DNA of 64,000 nucleotides from Methylomonas paludis (GCF_018734325.1 NZ_CP073754.1:1116001-1180000); one strand, 5' to 3'. Shown: positions 34,400 through 45,772, counted from the first letter of the stretch. The notes: generated by a model from the letters alone, not told the origin. A program made the numbers and translations.

Positions 34400-36222
34400 A
34401 TTGGGGCCTCGTCAAGATACCAGGCCACACACCAAGCCGGCGCGTAACCGGCGGCAAACGCTTCCGGCAGATCCGCCTGGCTAATATAAAATGCACTGCC
34501 GGTCATCTGCAAATCGGCAGCGACCGGATCGTTCCCCAAATTTGCCAGCAAGCTCAGCCGGGAACCGCCGGTTAAGCGCCAGCACACCCGCATCCCGGTT
34601 GCTCCCAGTAATTCAAATTCGCCGCTCCCGCTTTGCCCCGGCAAGCGGGGCACAATAAAGGTGCGGCGTAACGCCAGCAAACGCCGGTAATAATCCAGAC
34701 TATCCTGGTGCTGGGGCAATTCCAGGCAAGCCCAATGCAACTTGCTGCATAAAAAAGTAGCCGGATTATTGGGGTCGGGAATCCTGGCGCGCGCAACCGG
34801 GTCTGCAAAGGCCGTGAAACCGGCGAATTCGCGGCGTCGCCCTTGAGTGACGGCAGCGGCCAGCTCGCCTTGAAAATCACAAAAAAACTGGAAGGGCGTT
34901 ACCGCGGCAAATTCCTCGCCCATAAACAGCATAGGCGGTGAAGGTGCTAACAGCAGCACCGCCAGTCCGGCCTGCAGCCGCTGTTGCGGTGCCAGCATAC
35001 CGATGCGTTCACCGTAAGCCCGATTGCCTATCTGATCGTGGGTCTGGCAATAACTGATGAAAGCGCCCGAGCTTAGATTTCGGCTGGGTTGGCCGCGTGA
35101 GCGGCCATTGCGAAAGCCAGAGGCTTGGCCCTGATAAGCAAAGCCTTCGGCCAGACAACGCGCCAGGTGCAGAACTGGCTGATCGGCATAATCGGCATAA
35201 TAGCCATCGGCTTCGCCGGTCAGCAGCAGATGCAAGGCATGGTGAAGATCGTCGTTCCACTGGGCGGTAAAACCGCCCGGCTGTAAATAATTGACCTGGT
35301 TGCCGTCGTTCTCCAGTATCAAATGTATGTGCCGGTTACGGCCCGGCCCGGCCTGTATCGTGGCCGCCAATTCTTCGAGAATATTTGGAAGACTATCGTC
35401 AATTATGGCGTGCACGGCATCGAAGCGCAGCCCATCGAAATGATATTCTTCCAGCCAATACAGGGCATTGTGTCGGTAAAAATCACGCACGCAACCATTG
35501 CCGTCGCCATCAAAGTTAATGGCCGCCCCCCACGGGGTATGATGATGCTCGTTAAAAAATTGCGGCGCATAGTGATGCAGATAATTGCCTTCCGGCCCGA
35601 AATGGTTGTACACCACATCCAACAGCACCATCAGGCCGCGCACATGTGCAGCCTGCACCAGCGTCTTCAGTTCATCCGGAGTACCGTAACTGTGATCCGG
35701 GGCAAACAGCAGTACGCCATCGTAGCCCCAGTTGCGGGTACCCGGAAAATCCGCTAATGGCATCAGTTCAATCGCCGTGACGCCTAAGTCGACCAGGTAA
35801 TCGAGACGCTGTATAGCGGCTGTGCAACTACCCTCGGCAGTGAAGGTGCCCAAATGCAGCTCATAGATGACCGCTTCGCTCCAGGGGCGACCCAGCCAGT
35901 CGGCATCCAGCCAATTAAATGACGCGGGATCGATTACTTGACTGGGGCCTTGCACATCATCAGGGTTAGCCCGCGAGGCCGGATCGGGGACAAGTAAGCT
36001 TCGGTCTATGCAATAGCGATAAAGTGTGCCCGATGTTGCCTGAGCAGTTTCGAGCTGAAACCAGCCATCGCTAAGTCGATGCATCGGTAACAAAATGTCT
36101 GCTCCGGCCTGATTTTCCAGACAGAGTTCGACGCTAGTCGCCGCCGGCGCCCACAGCCGGAAACGTACCCTACCGTCAGGCAGTACGCAGGCGCCGAATG
36201 GCATGTCATATCCGCGTTTCAT
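34396..36222 (-). CDS. treZ: Malto-oligosyltrehalose trehalohydrolase
   Basis: 608 residues, GH13. Hydrolyses the linkage next to the trehalosyl end, freeing trehalose and a shorter glucan. An N-terminal carbohydrate-binding beta domain (RVRFRLWAPAATSVEL) precedes the barrel with DVVYNHFGPEGNYL, the nucleophile in GLRFDAVHAIID, the acid Glu in LILENDGNQ, and YCQTHDQIGNRAYGER. The start at 36222 overlaps the glgX stop as ATGA; an ATG at 36204 (MPFGAC) is also possible. Directly upstream of treY. Confidence 0.96.
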   Translation of the reverse strand: MKRGYDMPFGACVLPDGRVRFRLWAPAATSVELCLENQAGADILLPMHRLSDGWFQLETAQATSGTLYRYCIDRSLLVPDPASRANPDDVQGPSQVIDPASFNWLDADWLGRPWSEAVIYELHLGTFTAEGSCTAAIQRLDYLVDLGVTAIELMPLADFPGTRNWGYDGVLLFAPDHSYGTPDELKTLVQAAHVRGLMVLLDVVYNHFGPEGNYLHHYAPQFFNEHHHTPWGAAINFDGDGNGCVRDFYRHNALYWLEEYHFDGLRFDAVHAIIDDSLPNILEELAATIQAGPGRNRHIHLILENDGNQVNYLQPGGFTAQWNDDLHHALHLLLTGEADGYYADYADQPVLHLARCLAEGFAYQGQASGFRNGRSRGQPSRNLSSGAFISYCQTHDQIGNRAYGERIGMLAPQQRLQAGLAVLLLAPSPPMLFMGEEFAAVTPFQFFCDFQGELAAAVTQGRRREFAGFTAFADPVARARIPDPNNPATFLCSKLHWACLELPQHQDSLDYYRRLLALRRTFIVPRLPGQSGSGEFELLGATGMRVCWRLTGGSRLSLLANLGNDPVAADLQMTGSAFYISQADLPEAFAAGYAPAWCVAWYLDEAPI

Positions 36223-38351
36223 ATCGGCTGTGTCTGTTTTAGCAGCACCAGACTCCGCCCGATCAGCGGATAAGTTTGCGCCGCCTGATAGCGTGGAATT
36301 TCCGGGGTGCCAATGGCATCTTTGGTGTCTAGCAGCACTTCCCAGGTATGATGTTTCTCGAATGACGGCAGCATAAAAGCGATATCCTCATAATGAGCGT
36401 TGAGCAGCAATAACAGATTATCATCCTTTAAGCGCTTGCCTCGTTCGTCGGTTTCGATCATTTTGCCGCCGGCAAAATAAACGCCCAGACAACGGGAAAA
36501 CGGCTGATTCCAGACCTCATCGCTAATTTCAGCACCATCCGGATTAAGCCAAATAATATCTTTGACTAGGCCGCCGCGGATCGGACGTCCCTGAAAGAAA
36601 TAATTGCGCCGGAACAATGGATGGGCTTTGCGCAAACTGATGATAAGCTCGGTAAACTCCAGCAACTCGCTATCCTGTTGGCGGAGTTCCCAATTCAGCC
36701 AGCTAGTGGCGTTGTCATGACAATAGGCGTTATTATTACCCTGCTGGCTACGCCCCATCTCATCCCCGGCCACCAGCATGGGCGCTCCCTGGGATAAAAG
36801 TAGGGTTGCCAGCAGATTACGTTTCTGACGGGCGCGCAAGGCGTTAATAGCAGCATCTTCGGTTTCGCCCTCGACGCCGCAATTCCAGGATAAATTATTA
36901 TCGTTGCCGTCTCGGTTTTCTTCCTGATTAGCCTCATTATGCTTACCATCGTAAGTGACCAAATCATGCAGGGTAAAGCCATCGTGGGCGCAGATAAAAT
37001 TAATGCTGGAATGCGGCTTACGCCCGGTGCGTTCATAGAGGTCGCTGGAACCCGTCAAACGTTGCGCCATTTCGCCGAGCAAGCAGCCATCACCCTTCCA
37101 ATAGGCGCGGATACTATCGCGGTATTTATCATTCCATTCCGCCCAGCCTAGCGGGAAATTCCCTACTTGATAACCGCCTTCACCAAAATCCCAGGGTTCG
37201 GCAATCAGCTTGATAGCGCTCAACACCGGATCTTGATGAATGGTATCGAAAAACACACCCAGTTGATTGACTTCATGTAATTCGCGCGCCAGCGCCGAAG
37301 CCAGATCGAAACGGAAGCCGTCCACATGCATATCCAGCACCCAATAGCGTAGGCTGTCCATGATTAACTGCAAGACACAGGAATGTTGCATATCCAGGGT
37401 GTTGCCGCAGCCGGTGTAATCCTTGTAATATCGCTTATCCTCATCGGCCAATCGATAATAGGAGGCATTATCCAGGCCACGAAAGGACAAAGTTGGTCCC
37501 AGTTGATTGCCCTCGGCGGTGTGGTTGTAAACCACATCCAGAATTACCTCTATGCCCGCCTTATGCAGGGTTTTGACCATGGTTTTAAACTCGCTGATCT
37601 GGCCGCTGGCTGAATAACGGGAATCGGGTGCGAAAAAGCCTATCGAGTTATACCCCCAATAATTGCGCAAACCACGCTCCATCAAGTGACGATCATCAAG
37701 GAAAGCATGCACCGGCATCAGTTCAACTGTGGTTACGCCCAGCCGTTTGAGATGTTCGATGGCAGGATCCATCGCCAATCCGGCGTAGGTACCGCGAAAT
37801 TGTGGGGTTATTTCCGGATGTTGCATGGTAAAGCCTTTAACATGCATCTCATAGATCACCATATCTTGCCAGTGAATATCGGGCGAACGATCATTTTCCC
37901 AATTAAAGGTCTGATCGATAACCCGGCACTTCGGCATGTCGGCGGCATTATCGCGCCGACTAAAGGACAGATCGGCATTCTTGCTGCCTATGCTATATCC
38001 GAAATGGGCATCGCTCCAGCGCGGCGTGCCCACAATATCCTTTGCATAAGGCTCTATTAGCAATTTATGCGGATTGAAACGATGTCCATCCTGGGGACGA
38101 TAGGGGCCGTGTACTCTAAGACCATAAAGCAGGTCGGGACGAGCCTCGGGCAAATAACAGTGCCAGACCAGATTGGTACGTTCTTTCAATTCGATACGCT
38201 GAATTTCGTTACGCCCCTTGGCATCGAATAGGCACAATTCAACTTTCTCGGCATATTCGGAAAAAACAGCGAAATTTACCCCTTCACCATCCCAGTAGGC
38301 GCCGCGTGGATAGGGTCGCCCAGGCCATACCGCCGTAATTGTCGTCGCCAT
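36219..38351 (-). CDS. glgX: Glycogen debranching enzyme, GlgX/TreX type
   Basis: 710 residues, GH13 isoamylase group. Hydrolyses alpha-1,6 branches of glycogen, supplying linear chains for TreY. The N-terminal CBM48 region (GRPYPRGAYWDGEGVNFAVFSEYA) is followed by DVVYNHTAEG, GFRFDLASALARE with the nucleophile Asp, IAEPWDFGEGGYQVGNFP with the acid Glu, and FICAHDGFTLHDLV. In clusters with treY and treZ this gene is often called treX; sequence alone does not separate the names. It overlaps treZ downstream and is 68 bases after treS. Confidence 0.94.
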   Translation of the reverse strand: MATTITAVWPGRPYPRGAYWDGEGVNFAVFSEYAEKVELCLFDAKGRNEIQRIELKERTNLVWHCYLPEARPDLLYGLRVHGPYRPQDGHRFNPHKLLIEPYAKDIVGTPRWSDAHFGYSIGSKNADLSFSRRDNAADMPKCRVIDQTFNWENDRSPDIHWQDMVIYEMHVKGFTMQHPEITPQFRGTYAGLAMDPAIEHLKRLGVTTVELMPVHAFLDDRHLMERGLRNYWGYNSIGFFAPDSRYSASGQISEFKTMVKTLHKAGIEVILDVVYNHTAEGNQLGPTLSFRGLDNASYYRLADEDKRYYKDYTGCGNTLDMQHSCVLQLIMDSLRYWVLDMHVDGFRFDLASALARELHEVNQLGVFFDTIHQDPVLSAIKLIAEPWDFGEGGYQVGNFPLGWAEWNDKYRDSIRAYWKGDGCLLGEMAQRLTGSSDLYERTGRKPHSSINFICAHDGFTLHDLVTYDGKHNEANQEENRDGNDNNLSWNCGVEGETEDAAINALRARQKRNLLATLLLSQGAPMLVAGDEMGRSQQGNNNAYCHDNATSWLNWELRQQDSELLEFTELIISLRKAHPLFRRNYFFQGRPIRGGLVKDIIWLNPDGAEISDEVWNQPFSRCLGVYFAGGKMIETDERGKRLKDDNLLLLLNAHYEDIAFMLPSFEKHHTWEVLLDTKDAIGTPEIPRYQAAQTYPLIGRSLVLLKQTQPI

Positions 38352-38419
38352 ATTGCATCCCCCGTCTGAATGATAGTCAGTTTTTAGGCCTTATCGAAAA
38401 CCGTAAGCGCCATTTACCG

Positions 38420-41400
38420 CTAATTGGTTTGCTGAGCCGCAGGTATTTCCGTGATTAATTTATGCATTATTTCCAAAATACCCCGCAGCGGAATGACTAC
38501 CCATGCGGGGCGATTATCAAGTTCATAACGCACTTCATAGAGTAATTTTTCCAGCAGAAACAGGTCCAGTAAGCCGCGTAGCGGCATCGGTGCGGCAATT
38601 AATCCTGAATCCGGCACGGTTTCAGCGTAGGCGGCCAGGAAAACCCGTCCCACCTCAGCTTCCCAATTGCGCAGCATGGGTTCTAACTTCGGCACATCTT
38701 CTGGACGTTCCTCAAGCTGTTTAGCGATCGCCGTGTAGGCGGCATAGTTAAATGACAGCAGCATGCCGGCTACATCCCGCAATACCGAGTGTTTACGGCG
38801 ACGTTCGGCCAGAGGCCGGGTCGGCTCACCTTCAAAATCGATAATCACAAAGTCATTGCGGGTGAGTAATACCTGCCCAAGATGGTAATCGCCGTGGTAG
38901 CGAGTCTTGACGGCGTTGACCGGCCCGGTAACACAGTGCTGAAGCTGATCGGCAAGCGCGCCGCGTTGGCTGAGCAGGTTTTGCGCTAGCGCCCGATCTG
39001 TTGTGTTGAGTCCAGCCAACCTATGTTCAAGCTGATCCAAGGTAGTAACGGCCTCGGCCTGCACATGTGCCACCCAGGCGGAAAGATCGGCATCGGTGAT
39101 CGGCTCAGGCGCGAAGGCGGCATCGCTGCTGGCTGCGCTCAGGGCATTGTGTAATTCACCAGTACGTTGCCCCAGGGTCTTTATCAACAATAGATAAACC
39201 TCATGAGCCGGTGCCGGGGTTACTGACGGCAGCACAGTTATCCGGCTTTCTTCCAGGAAACGTTTCAGGTAATCCAAGGTGTAACGCCAGAAATCACCCT
39301 GGTTTTCCACCTGAGCTTGCAATAAGGCCAAGGTCATACAGCCGCCATCGGCGGCTTGATACTCGATAGAGCCGGCCACCAGTGCCAGATGCGGAAATTT
39401 GCCGCCTTCGGTTAGAAAACGTCCGATCTCAAACTCCGGGTTTATCCCACTTTGCAGATGCCGATAGCCTTTCAGAAATAGCCGTTCACCCAGCAAAATC
39501 GCGGTGTTGCTACCCTGTATGGCGACTGGGTGAACCGGCAGATCGGCAACCGCCGCGCCTGCCAGCGCTTGGTAAGCACTGGTAGGCGTGAAACGGATCA
39601 CACCTTGTTGACTGGCGAATGTTTCGCTCGCGCCTATCGACATCACCAGCGCCCGGCAAAACGCCGCGTCGGCAAAGGCGTCAGCCAGAATGCCGATATG
39701 CGCCTGTTGCCGTACTCTAGCCACGCAGCTTGGCAGCATGGTGTGCAGGCGCTCCGCATCGCTGGTCTCCCATGCCAATCCCAGCGGCATAAAATAGCTG
39801 AGCGGTTCCGCCTGATCTGTTTGAATACTGACCAGAGCCATCAGCCATTTATACGACTGGTTCCCCCACTCGGCGTAATCGCTAATCACAACTCGCCGCA
39901 CCGGCCGGCCCTTGGCGCCATACCAGCGCTGCGCCGAGACAAAACGCGGCAATGCCTCGGATTCGAGTTGACTACGCACCAGATCCGCCATAGCGCTACG
40001 CCAAGGCTCAACTTTTTCCTTAAACAAACTGCGCCAACCGTCGAACAGTACCAGAATCGGCAATTCTTCCGCCGCTAACTGTTCCTGGTGCCAGTCTGGC
40101 ACCTCATTGCCGCTGGACAAACGAAACCAATAGAAGTTATGACCGGGCAAGGTCAGTAAATAAGACAATTCGCCTATGCGCGGGAAAGCCGAGTTGCCCA
40201 TCAACTCCACGGGGACATAGCCCTTATAAGCCGAAAGATCGAGCTCGACTGCCTGTGCGGCACGCGACAAATTGCTCACGCACAGAATGATGTCTTGTTG
40301 GTAAATTCTGAAATAGGCGAGTATCTTGCGATTACCCGGATGCAAAAAAACCGTTTTTCCGCGTCCGAAGGCCTGATGTTTTTTACGCACTGCCAACACA
40401 TTTTGCATCCAGTTCAACAGCGAAGCATGTTCGCGTTGCTGAGCCTCCACATTCACCGCGCCGTAACCGTAGACGGCATCCATGACCGGCGGGAGATACA
40501 AATTTTGCGGATCGGCGCGCGAGAAGCCGGCATTACGGTCCGGGCTCCACTGCATAGGGGTACGCACCCCGTTGCGGTCGCCCAGAAATAAATTATCGCC
40601 CATGCCGATTTCATCGCCGTAATAGATAATCGGCGAACCGGGTAAGGACAGCAATAAGCTGTTCATCAGCCGGATTTTATTGCTTTCATTGTCCATCAGC
40701 GGCGCCAGTCGCCGGCAAATGCCGAAGTTCAGCCGCGCCCGCTTATCGCCGGCATAGGTCTGATACATATAATCACGTTCTTTATCAGTGACCATCTCCA
40801 AGGTAAGCTCATCGTGATTACGCAGAAAAATCGCCCATTGACAGGATTCAGGGATATCCGGCGTCTGACGGATGATGTCGATTATGGGATGGCGGTCTTC
40901 CTGAGCAATCGCCATATACATCCGCGGCATCAGCGGAAAGTTGTAAGCCATGTGACATTCATCACCCGAGCTGAAATAGTCGCGCACATCCTCCGGCCAT
41001 TGATTGACTTCGGCGAGAAACACCCGATTTTGGTAATACTTATCCAGTACCGCACGCATTTGCTTGATGACGGCATGAGTTTCCGGCAAGTTTTCGTTTT
41101 TGGTGCCTTCGCGTACGCACAGATAGGGAATCGCGTCCAAACGTACGCCGTCAACGCCATGATCAAACCAGAAGCGCATGATTCTGATTACTGCCTTCAC
41201 GACTTGCGGATGGTTGAAATTGAGGTCCGGTTGATGGCTGAAGAAGCGATGCCAATAATAGGCTTTGGCTACTTCGTCCCAGGTCCAGTTCGATTTTTCG
41301 GTATCGTTGAAGATAATCCGGGTTTCGGGAAACTTATGGTCATTATCGCTCCAAACATAATAATTACGTTTGCTGGAGCCGGGCGGCGCCCGCCGCGCCG

Positions 41401-41797
41401 CCTGAAACCAGGGGTGCTGGTCGGAGGTGTGATTGATCACCAGTTCACTGATAACCTTGAGATTGCGACGGTGGGCTTCTTTTACGAATAGCCGGAAATC
41501 AGCCATATCGCCGTATTCGGGATAAATCTTCCGGTAATCGGAGATATCATAACCATCGTCACGCATCGGCGAAGGGTAAAAAGGTAACAGCCAGAGTGTG
41601 TTCACGCCTAAATCATGCAGATAATCCAGCTTCTGCATCAAGCCGGAAAAATCGCCGACGCCGTTATTATCGCTGTCGAAAAAAGCCTTGACGTGTACTT
41701 CGTAAATAACCGCATCTTTATACCAAAGTGGATCTTTCATCCATTCGGCACGATCCGCCGGCGCGGTTTTTATAGCCTGGGCGTTAGTTATTGTCAT
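38420..41797 (-). CDS. treS: Trehalose synthase-maltokinase fusion
   Basis: 1125 residues in two parts. Residues 1 to ~560 are TreS (GH13), which interconverts trehalose and maltose: DPLWYKDAVIYEVHVKAFFDSDNNG, GVDGVRLDAIPYLCVREGT with the nucleophile, FLAEVNQWPEDV with the acid, and RNHDELTLEMV. Residues ~590-1125 are a maltokinase (Mak/Pep2): RFVSAQRWYGAKGRPV at its start and the kinase motif YHGDYHLGQVLLTRNDFVIIDFEGEP, where H-D and the DFEGE acid bind Mg-ATP. The fused enzyme can turn trehalose directly into maltose 1-phosphate for GlgE, encoded 46 bases upstream. Confidence 0.96.
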   Translation of the reverse strand: MTITNAQAIKTAPADRAEWMKDPLWYKDAVIYEVHVKAFFDSDNNGVGDFSGLMQKLDYLHDLGVNTLWLLPFYPSPMRDDGYDISDYRKIYPEYGDMADFRLFVKEAHRRNLKVISELVINHTSDQHPWFQAARRAPPGSSKRNYYVWSDNDHKFPETRIIFNDTEKSNWTWDEVAKAYYWHRFFSHQPDLNFNHPQVVKAVIRIMRFWFDHGVDGVRLDAIPYLCVREGTKNENLPETHAVIKQMRAVLDKYYQNRVFLAEVNQWPEDVRDYFSSGDECHMAYNFPLMPRMYMAIAQEDRHPIIDIIRQTPDIPESCQWAIFLRNHDELTLEMVTDKERDYMYQTYAGDKRARLNFGICRRLAPLMDNESNKIRLMNSLLLSLPGSPIIYYGDEIGMGDNLFLGDRNGVRTPMQWSPDRNAGFSRADPQNLYLPPVMDAVYGYGAVNVEAQQREHASLLNWMQNVLAVRKKHQAFGRGKTVFLHPGNRKILAYFRIYQQDIILCVSNLSRAAQAVELDLSAYKGYVPVELMGNSAFPRIGELSYLLTLPGHNFYWFRLSSGNEVPDWHQEQLAAEELPILVLFDGWRSLFKEKVEPWRSAMADLVRSQLESEALPRFVSAQRWYGAKGRPVRRVVISDYAEWGNQSYKWLMALVSIQTDQAEPLSYFMPLGLAWETSDAERLHTMLPSCVARVRQQAHIGILADAFADAAFCRALVMSIGASETFASQQGVIRFTPTSAYQALAGAAVADLPVHPVAIQGSNTAILLGERLFLKGYRHLQSGINPEFEIGRFLTEGGKFPHLALVAGSIEYQAADGGCMTLALLQAQVENQGDFWRYTLDYLKRFLEESRITVLPSVTPAPAHEVYLLLIKTLGQRTGELHNALSAASSDAAFAPEPITDADLSAWVAHVQAEAVTTLDQLEHRLAGLNTTDRALAQNLLSQRGALADQLQHCVTGPVNAVKTRYHGDYHLGQVLLTRNDFVIIDFEGEPTRPLAERRRKHSVLRDVAGMLLSFNYAAYTAIAKQLEERPEDVPKLEPMLRNWEAEVGRVFLAAYAETVPDSGLIAAPMPLRGLLDLFLLEKLLYEVRYELDNRPAWVVIPLRGILEIMHKLITEIPAAQQTN

Positions 41798-41843
41798 CGT
41801 TCCTTCATCCTGATTTGGCTGCTATTCGCGATTAGGAACTCGG

Positions 41844-43835
41844 CTAGAGAAAATAGTCGAAATCATGTTCTGTGCGTACCCGGCGCCGCAGTTTAAAAAT
41901 GTGCACTGGTGCAACTAGCGGATTCAGTTCAACGTAGTTTCGGCTACCGTTCCACAAAAAACGGGCGTTGCTTAATAAATCGTGCATCTGGAAAGGTGTT
42001 TCATCCAGACCGAGCAGTTCCAGGTTCAAGGTTACCCAGCCGGACTGGGTATGATGAGGGTCGAGATTGGCCACCACCAGAATGATATCGGTCTCATCCC
42101 CGGCAATTTTGGCAAAGCACAGCAGACTCTCATTGTCCACAGTCAAAAAATGCAGGCGCTGATTTTGCTGTAATGCCGGGTTTTCCCGGCGAATTCGGTT
42201 CACTCGCGCGATAAAGTCTTTCAGGCTGTCAGCACGGGCAATATCCCAGCGGCGCAGTTGGTATTTCTCGGAGTCGAGGTATTCTTCTTCGCCTGCTGCT
42301 CTGGGAGAGGCCTCCATCAACTCATAAGCCGGGCCGTAGATACCGTAACTGGCACCCAGCGTAGCCGCCAACACCAAACGCAACATAAACGCCGGGCGAC
42401 CGCCGAATTGCAAATACTCGGCAAGGATATCCGGCGTATTCGGCCATAGATTAGGCCGAAAATATTCCTGCACTGCCAAGCTGCTAAGCTCAGTGAAATA
42501 GGTCTCGATTTCGCTTTTGGTATTGCGCCACGGAAAATAATTGTAGGATTGACTGAAACCCAGCTTCGAGAGTCGATACATGACTTTAGGCCGGGTAAAG
42601 GCTTCAGCAAGAAAAATTGTCTCAGGATGGTCGTGCTTCACTTCGGCTATCAGCCATTCCCAAAGCTGGAATGGCTTGGTGTGCGGATTATCGACCCGAA
42701 AAATACTCACACCTTGCCCGACCCAAAACAAAATCACATCCAGCAGTTCCTGCCATAGCTCGCGCCAGGCTGCGGTTGCAAAATTAAACGGATAAATGTC
42801 TTCGTATTTCTTGGGCGGATTTTCGGCATACTGGATACTGCCGTCAGCTCGCTGGCTGAACCATTCCGGATGCTCTTGTACATAGGGATGATCCAAAGCA
42901 CACTGAAAGGCAATATCCAAGGCGATAGCTATCCCTAGGGTCTGGGCTTTCTGTATCAGGCGCTGGAAGTCTTCCAGGTTACCCAATTGCCCATGTATTG
43001 CTTTATGGCCGCCGTCCGCGGCGCCGATAGCCCAGGGGCTGCCGACATCCGCCGGGTTAGTTGACGGCGTATTATTCGCGCCCTTGCGTTTACTCTGACC
43101 TATCGGATGGATAGGCGGCAAATACACCACATCAAAACCCATGGCCGCCACATAAGTCAGGTGCTTTTCGCAGTCGGCAAAGGTGCCGTGCCGCATGGCG
43201 TCACCACTGCAGGAACGCGGAAAAAATTCGTACCATGTGCTGTATTGGGCTGTTACAGGCTCTGCCCATGCACATAAAGTAACAGCATAATCTGTAGCCA
43301 GACTGCGCTCAGGATAAGTCCGCATCAGGTTTGCCAAGGCTTCGGATAGCGCCAGTTCATTGCCGGCCTCGGGTTTAACCGTACGCAATCCCGCAGCAAA
43401 GTCTTCAAGCTGCAACTTATCATGACCAACGGCGCGCAGCGCCGCCTCAGCGACCAATAACGCACCCGCCAGCAGTGCCAAGCCGATATCATCTGCCGCA
43501 TTGCGTCGCGCAAATGCCTGCCGCCAGGAAAAAAAACCATCACCCCAGGCCGTCAGGGTATAGAAATACCGGCCAAGTTTGCTTACCTCAAATGAGGCGC
43601 GCCATCTGTCACTGGCCAGCGGCGACATGGCAAGCTCATGCCAGTCTGTTTCCGCTTCGTGCCGGTAGCGCAATAGACAGATCAAGGTATCCTGGCTGTC
43701 GGTGTAAGCATCAGCTTCCACTGTGACGCGCTGACCAATAACGCGCTTGATTGGAAACCGCCCGCCATCAATGACCGGCTGCACATTTTCGATCACTACT
43801 CTGCGTCTGCCGTCAATCGTTGAAATGCTGGTCAT
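41844..43835 (-). CDS. glgE: Alpha-1,4-glucan:maltose-1-phosphate maltosyltransferase
   Basis: 663 residues, GH13_3. Transfers maltosyl units from maltose 1-phosphate onto alpha-glucan chains, the key polymerase of the GlgE pathway. Signatures match the Streptomyces and mycobacterial enzymes: STWYEFFPRS, DVVYLPPIHPIGQSKRKG, nucleophile D382 in FRVDNPHTKPFQLWEWL, acid E411 in IFLAEAFTRPKVMYRLSKLG, and TQSYNYF-like YNYFPWRNTKSE. The start at 43835 overlaps the glgB stop as ATGA; an in-frame extension to 43883 is inside glgB and rejected. Confidence 0.97.
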   Translation of the reverse strand: MTSISTIDGRRRVVIENVQPVIDGGRFPIKRVIGQRVTVEADAYTDSQDTLICLLRYRHEAETDWHELAMSPLASDRWRASFEVSKLGRYFYTLTAWGDGFFSWRQAFARRNAADDIGLALLAGALLVAEAALRAVGHDKLQLEDFAAGLRTVKPEAGNELALSEALANLMRTYPERSLATDYAVTLCAWAEPVTAQYSTWYEFFPRSCSGDAMRHGTFADCEKHLTYVAAMGFDVVYLPPIHPIGQSKRKGANNTPSTNPADVGSPWAIGAADGGHKAIHGQLGNLEDFQRLIQKAQTLGIAIALDIAFQCALDHPYVQEHPEWFSQRADGSIQYAENPPKKYEDIYPFNFATAAWRELWQELLDVILFWVGQGVSIFRVDNPHTKPFQLWEWLIAEVKHDHPETIFLAEAFTRPKVMYRLSKLGFSQSYNYFPWRNTKSEIETYFTELSSLAVQEYFRPNLWPNTPDILAEYLQFGGRPAFMLRLVLAATLGASYGIYGPAYELMEASPRAAGEEEYLDSEKYQLRRWDIARADSLKDFIARVNRIRRENPALQQNQRLHFLTVDNESLLCFAKIAGDETDIILVVANLDPHHTQSGWVTLNLELLGLDETPFQMHDLLSNARFLWNGSRNYVELNPLVAPVHIFKLRRRVRTEHDFDYFL

Positions 43836-45772
43836 AAAGCACGGCCTTGCCTGAAGAAAAGCACTGCCAACGGCGGTAAGCACAGCATCAGCGCGTGATA
43901 CATTTCACCGCTGGATATTGGGGCGGCTTCGACACCGCCAAAATTACCGCTGCCGCTGCCGCCATACAGCTCGGCATTGCTGTTCAGCACTTCCTGCCAG
44001 ACCCCGCCGCTAGGCGCGCCGATCAGATAATTTTCGCGAACCACAGGGGTAAAGTTGCAGACCACTAATAGCGTATCGTCTGGGTTGGTGCTGCGGCGGA
44101 TGAAGCTAATCACGCTCTTTTCCGCGTAGTTGCAATCCATCCATTGAAAGCCGTCGCGGCTGAAGTCTTGCTGATACAGAGCAGGTTGACTGCGGTAAAA
44201 ATGATTCAGATCGGCAACCCAACGCTGCAGTCCATGGTGAAGCGGATATTGTAATACGTGCCATTCCAGGCTTTCATCGTGCTGCCACTCGCGTTTCTGT
44301 CCGAATTCGCAGCCCATGAATAATAGTTTCTTACCAGGATGCCCCCACATATAGCCATACAATAAACGTAAATTGGCAAACTGTTGCCATTCGTCACCCG
44401 GCATTTTGCCGATCAGCGAACCTTTGCCCTGCACCACTTCATCGTGTGAAAATGGTAGTACGAAGTTCTCGGAATAGGCGTACCAGATACTGAAAAGCAA
44501 CTGCGCGTGGTGATATTTGCGGTTAAGCGGATCCTCGGCAAAATAGCACAAAGTATCGTGCATCCAGCCCATATTCCACTTCAAGCCAAAGCCCAGGCCA
44601 CCGGCTGAGACCGGTCGGGAAACCATTGGCCAGGCCGTTGATTCTTCGGCGAAAGTTTGAGTATCCGGGTAATCACGATAAACCGCCTGATTCAGATTAC
44701 GCAGGAAACTGACTGCATCCAGATTCTCCCGGCCGCCCAGACGATTTGGAATCCATTCGCCTTCCTTGCGACCATAATCCAGATATAGCATCGAAGATAC
44801 CGCATCCAGACGCAAACCGTCGATATGATATTTATCCAGCCAGAATAAGGCGCTGCTGGTCAAAAATGCCCGTACCTCGTAGCGACCGTAATTAAAAAGC
44901 GAACTATGCCACTCCGGTTGATAGCCCTGCCGCACATCGGCGTGTTCGTAGAGATAGGTACCATCGAAGTGACCTAGACCATGGGCATCGACAGGAAAAT
45001 GCGCCGGCGCCCAATCCATGATTACGCCGATGCCGTGCTGATGCAAGGTATCCACCAAAAACATCAAATCCTGCGGGCTGCCATAACGCGCCGTGGCGGC
45101 AAAATAACCGGTGGTCTCATAGCCCCAGGAGCCGTAAAAAGGATGCTCGGTCAAGGGCAAGAACTCGATATGGGTAAAACCCAGCTCATTAAGATAAGGC
45201 GGCAGCCATTCAGCCATCTCGCGGTAAGTCAGGAACCGATTGCCTTGTTCCGGAATCCTGCGCCAGGAACCCAAATGGACTTCATAAATGGCACAGGCCG
45301 CATTAAGCTGATTTTTTTGGTGACGTTGCGCCATCCAGGTCTGGTCCTGCCAGGTGTAATCAAGATCCCAAACCCGGGATGCGGTTAACGGCGGCGCTTC
45401 GCAACTGAACCCGAACGGATCGGCCTTGTCGGCTATTTTGCCGTCGTGGGAAACGATCCGGTATTTATAGCGCGCTGCAGTGGTTACCCCAGCTATATAA
45501 CCTTCCCAAATTCCCGAGTCGTCATTGCGCAACTGGAGTGGGTTAGACTCGGCATGCCAAGCATTAAAGTCGCCGATAATCGCTACAGTACAGGCATTAG
45601 GCGCCCAAACGGCAAAATGGCAACCACTAACGCCATCAATAGTAACCAGATGTGAGCCGAGCTTTTCATACAGGCGAAAATGGTCGCCCTGTTTAAACAA
45701 AGCGATATCAAAATCCGTTAGCCGGCTGTCTGCATCGCTATTCGTTGCCGAAAAATTTATTGCTGTGGACAT
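43832..45772 (-). CDS. glgB: 1,4-alpha-glucan branching enzyme
   Basis: 646 residues, GH13. Creates alpha-1,6 branches in glycogen-like glucan. It begins close to the CBM48 module ([26 protein letters not shown]), so it lacks the extra N-terminal domain of the 728-residue E. coli enzyme. Catalytic motifs: [56 protein letters not shown]. It starts inside the last 16 bases of the sugar dehydrogenase gene and its stop overlaps the glgE start, tight coupling that matches joint function. Confidence 0.97.
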   Translation of the reverse strand: MSTAINFSATNSDADSRLTDFDIALFKQGDHFRLYEKLGSHLVTIDGVSGCHFAVWAPNACTVAIIGDFNAWHAESNPLQLRNDDSGIWEGYIAGVTTAARYKYRIVSHDGKIADKADPFGFSCEAPPLTASRVWDLDYTWQDQTWMAQRHQKNQLNAACAIYEVHLGSWRRIPEQGNRFLTYREMAEWLPPYLNELGFTHIEFLPLTEHPFYGSWGYETTGYFAATARYGSPQDLMFLVDTLHQHGIGVIMDWAPAHFPVDAHGLGHFDGTYLYEHADVRQGYQPEWHSSLFNYGRYEVRAFLTSSALFWLDKYHIDGLRLDAVSSMLYLDYGRKEGEWIPNRLGGRENLDAVSFLRNLNQAVYRDYPDTQTFAEESTAWPMVSRPVSAGGLGFGLKWNMGWMHDTLCYFAEDPLNRKYHHAQLLFSIWYAYSENFVLPFSHDEVVQGKGSLIGKMPGDEWQQFANLRLLYGYMWGHPGKKLLFMGCEFGQKREWQHDESLEWHVLQYPLHHGLQRWVADLNHFYRSQPALYQQDFSRDGFQWMDCNYAEKSVISFIRRSTNPDDTLLVVCNFTPVVRENYLIGAPSGGVWQEVLNSNAELYGGSGSGNFGGVEAAPISSGEMYHALMLCLPPLAVLFFRQGRAL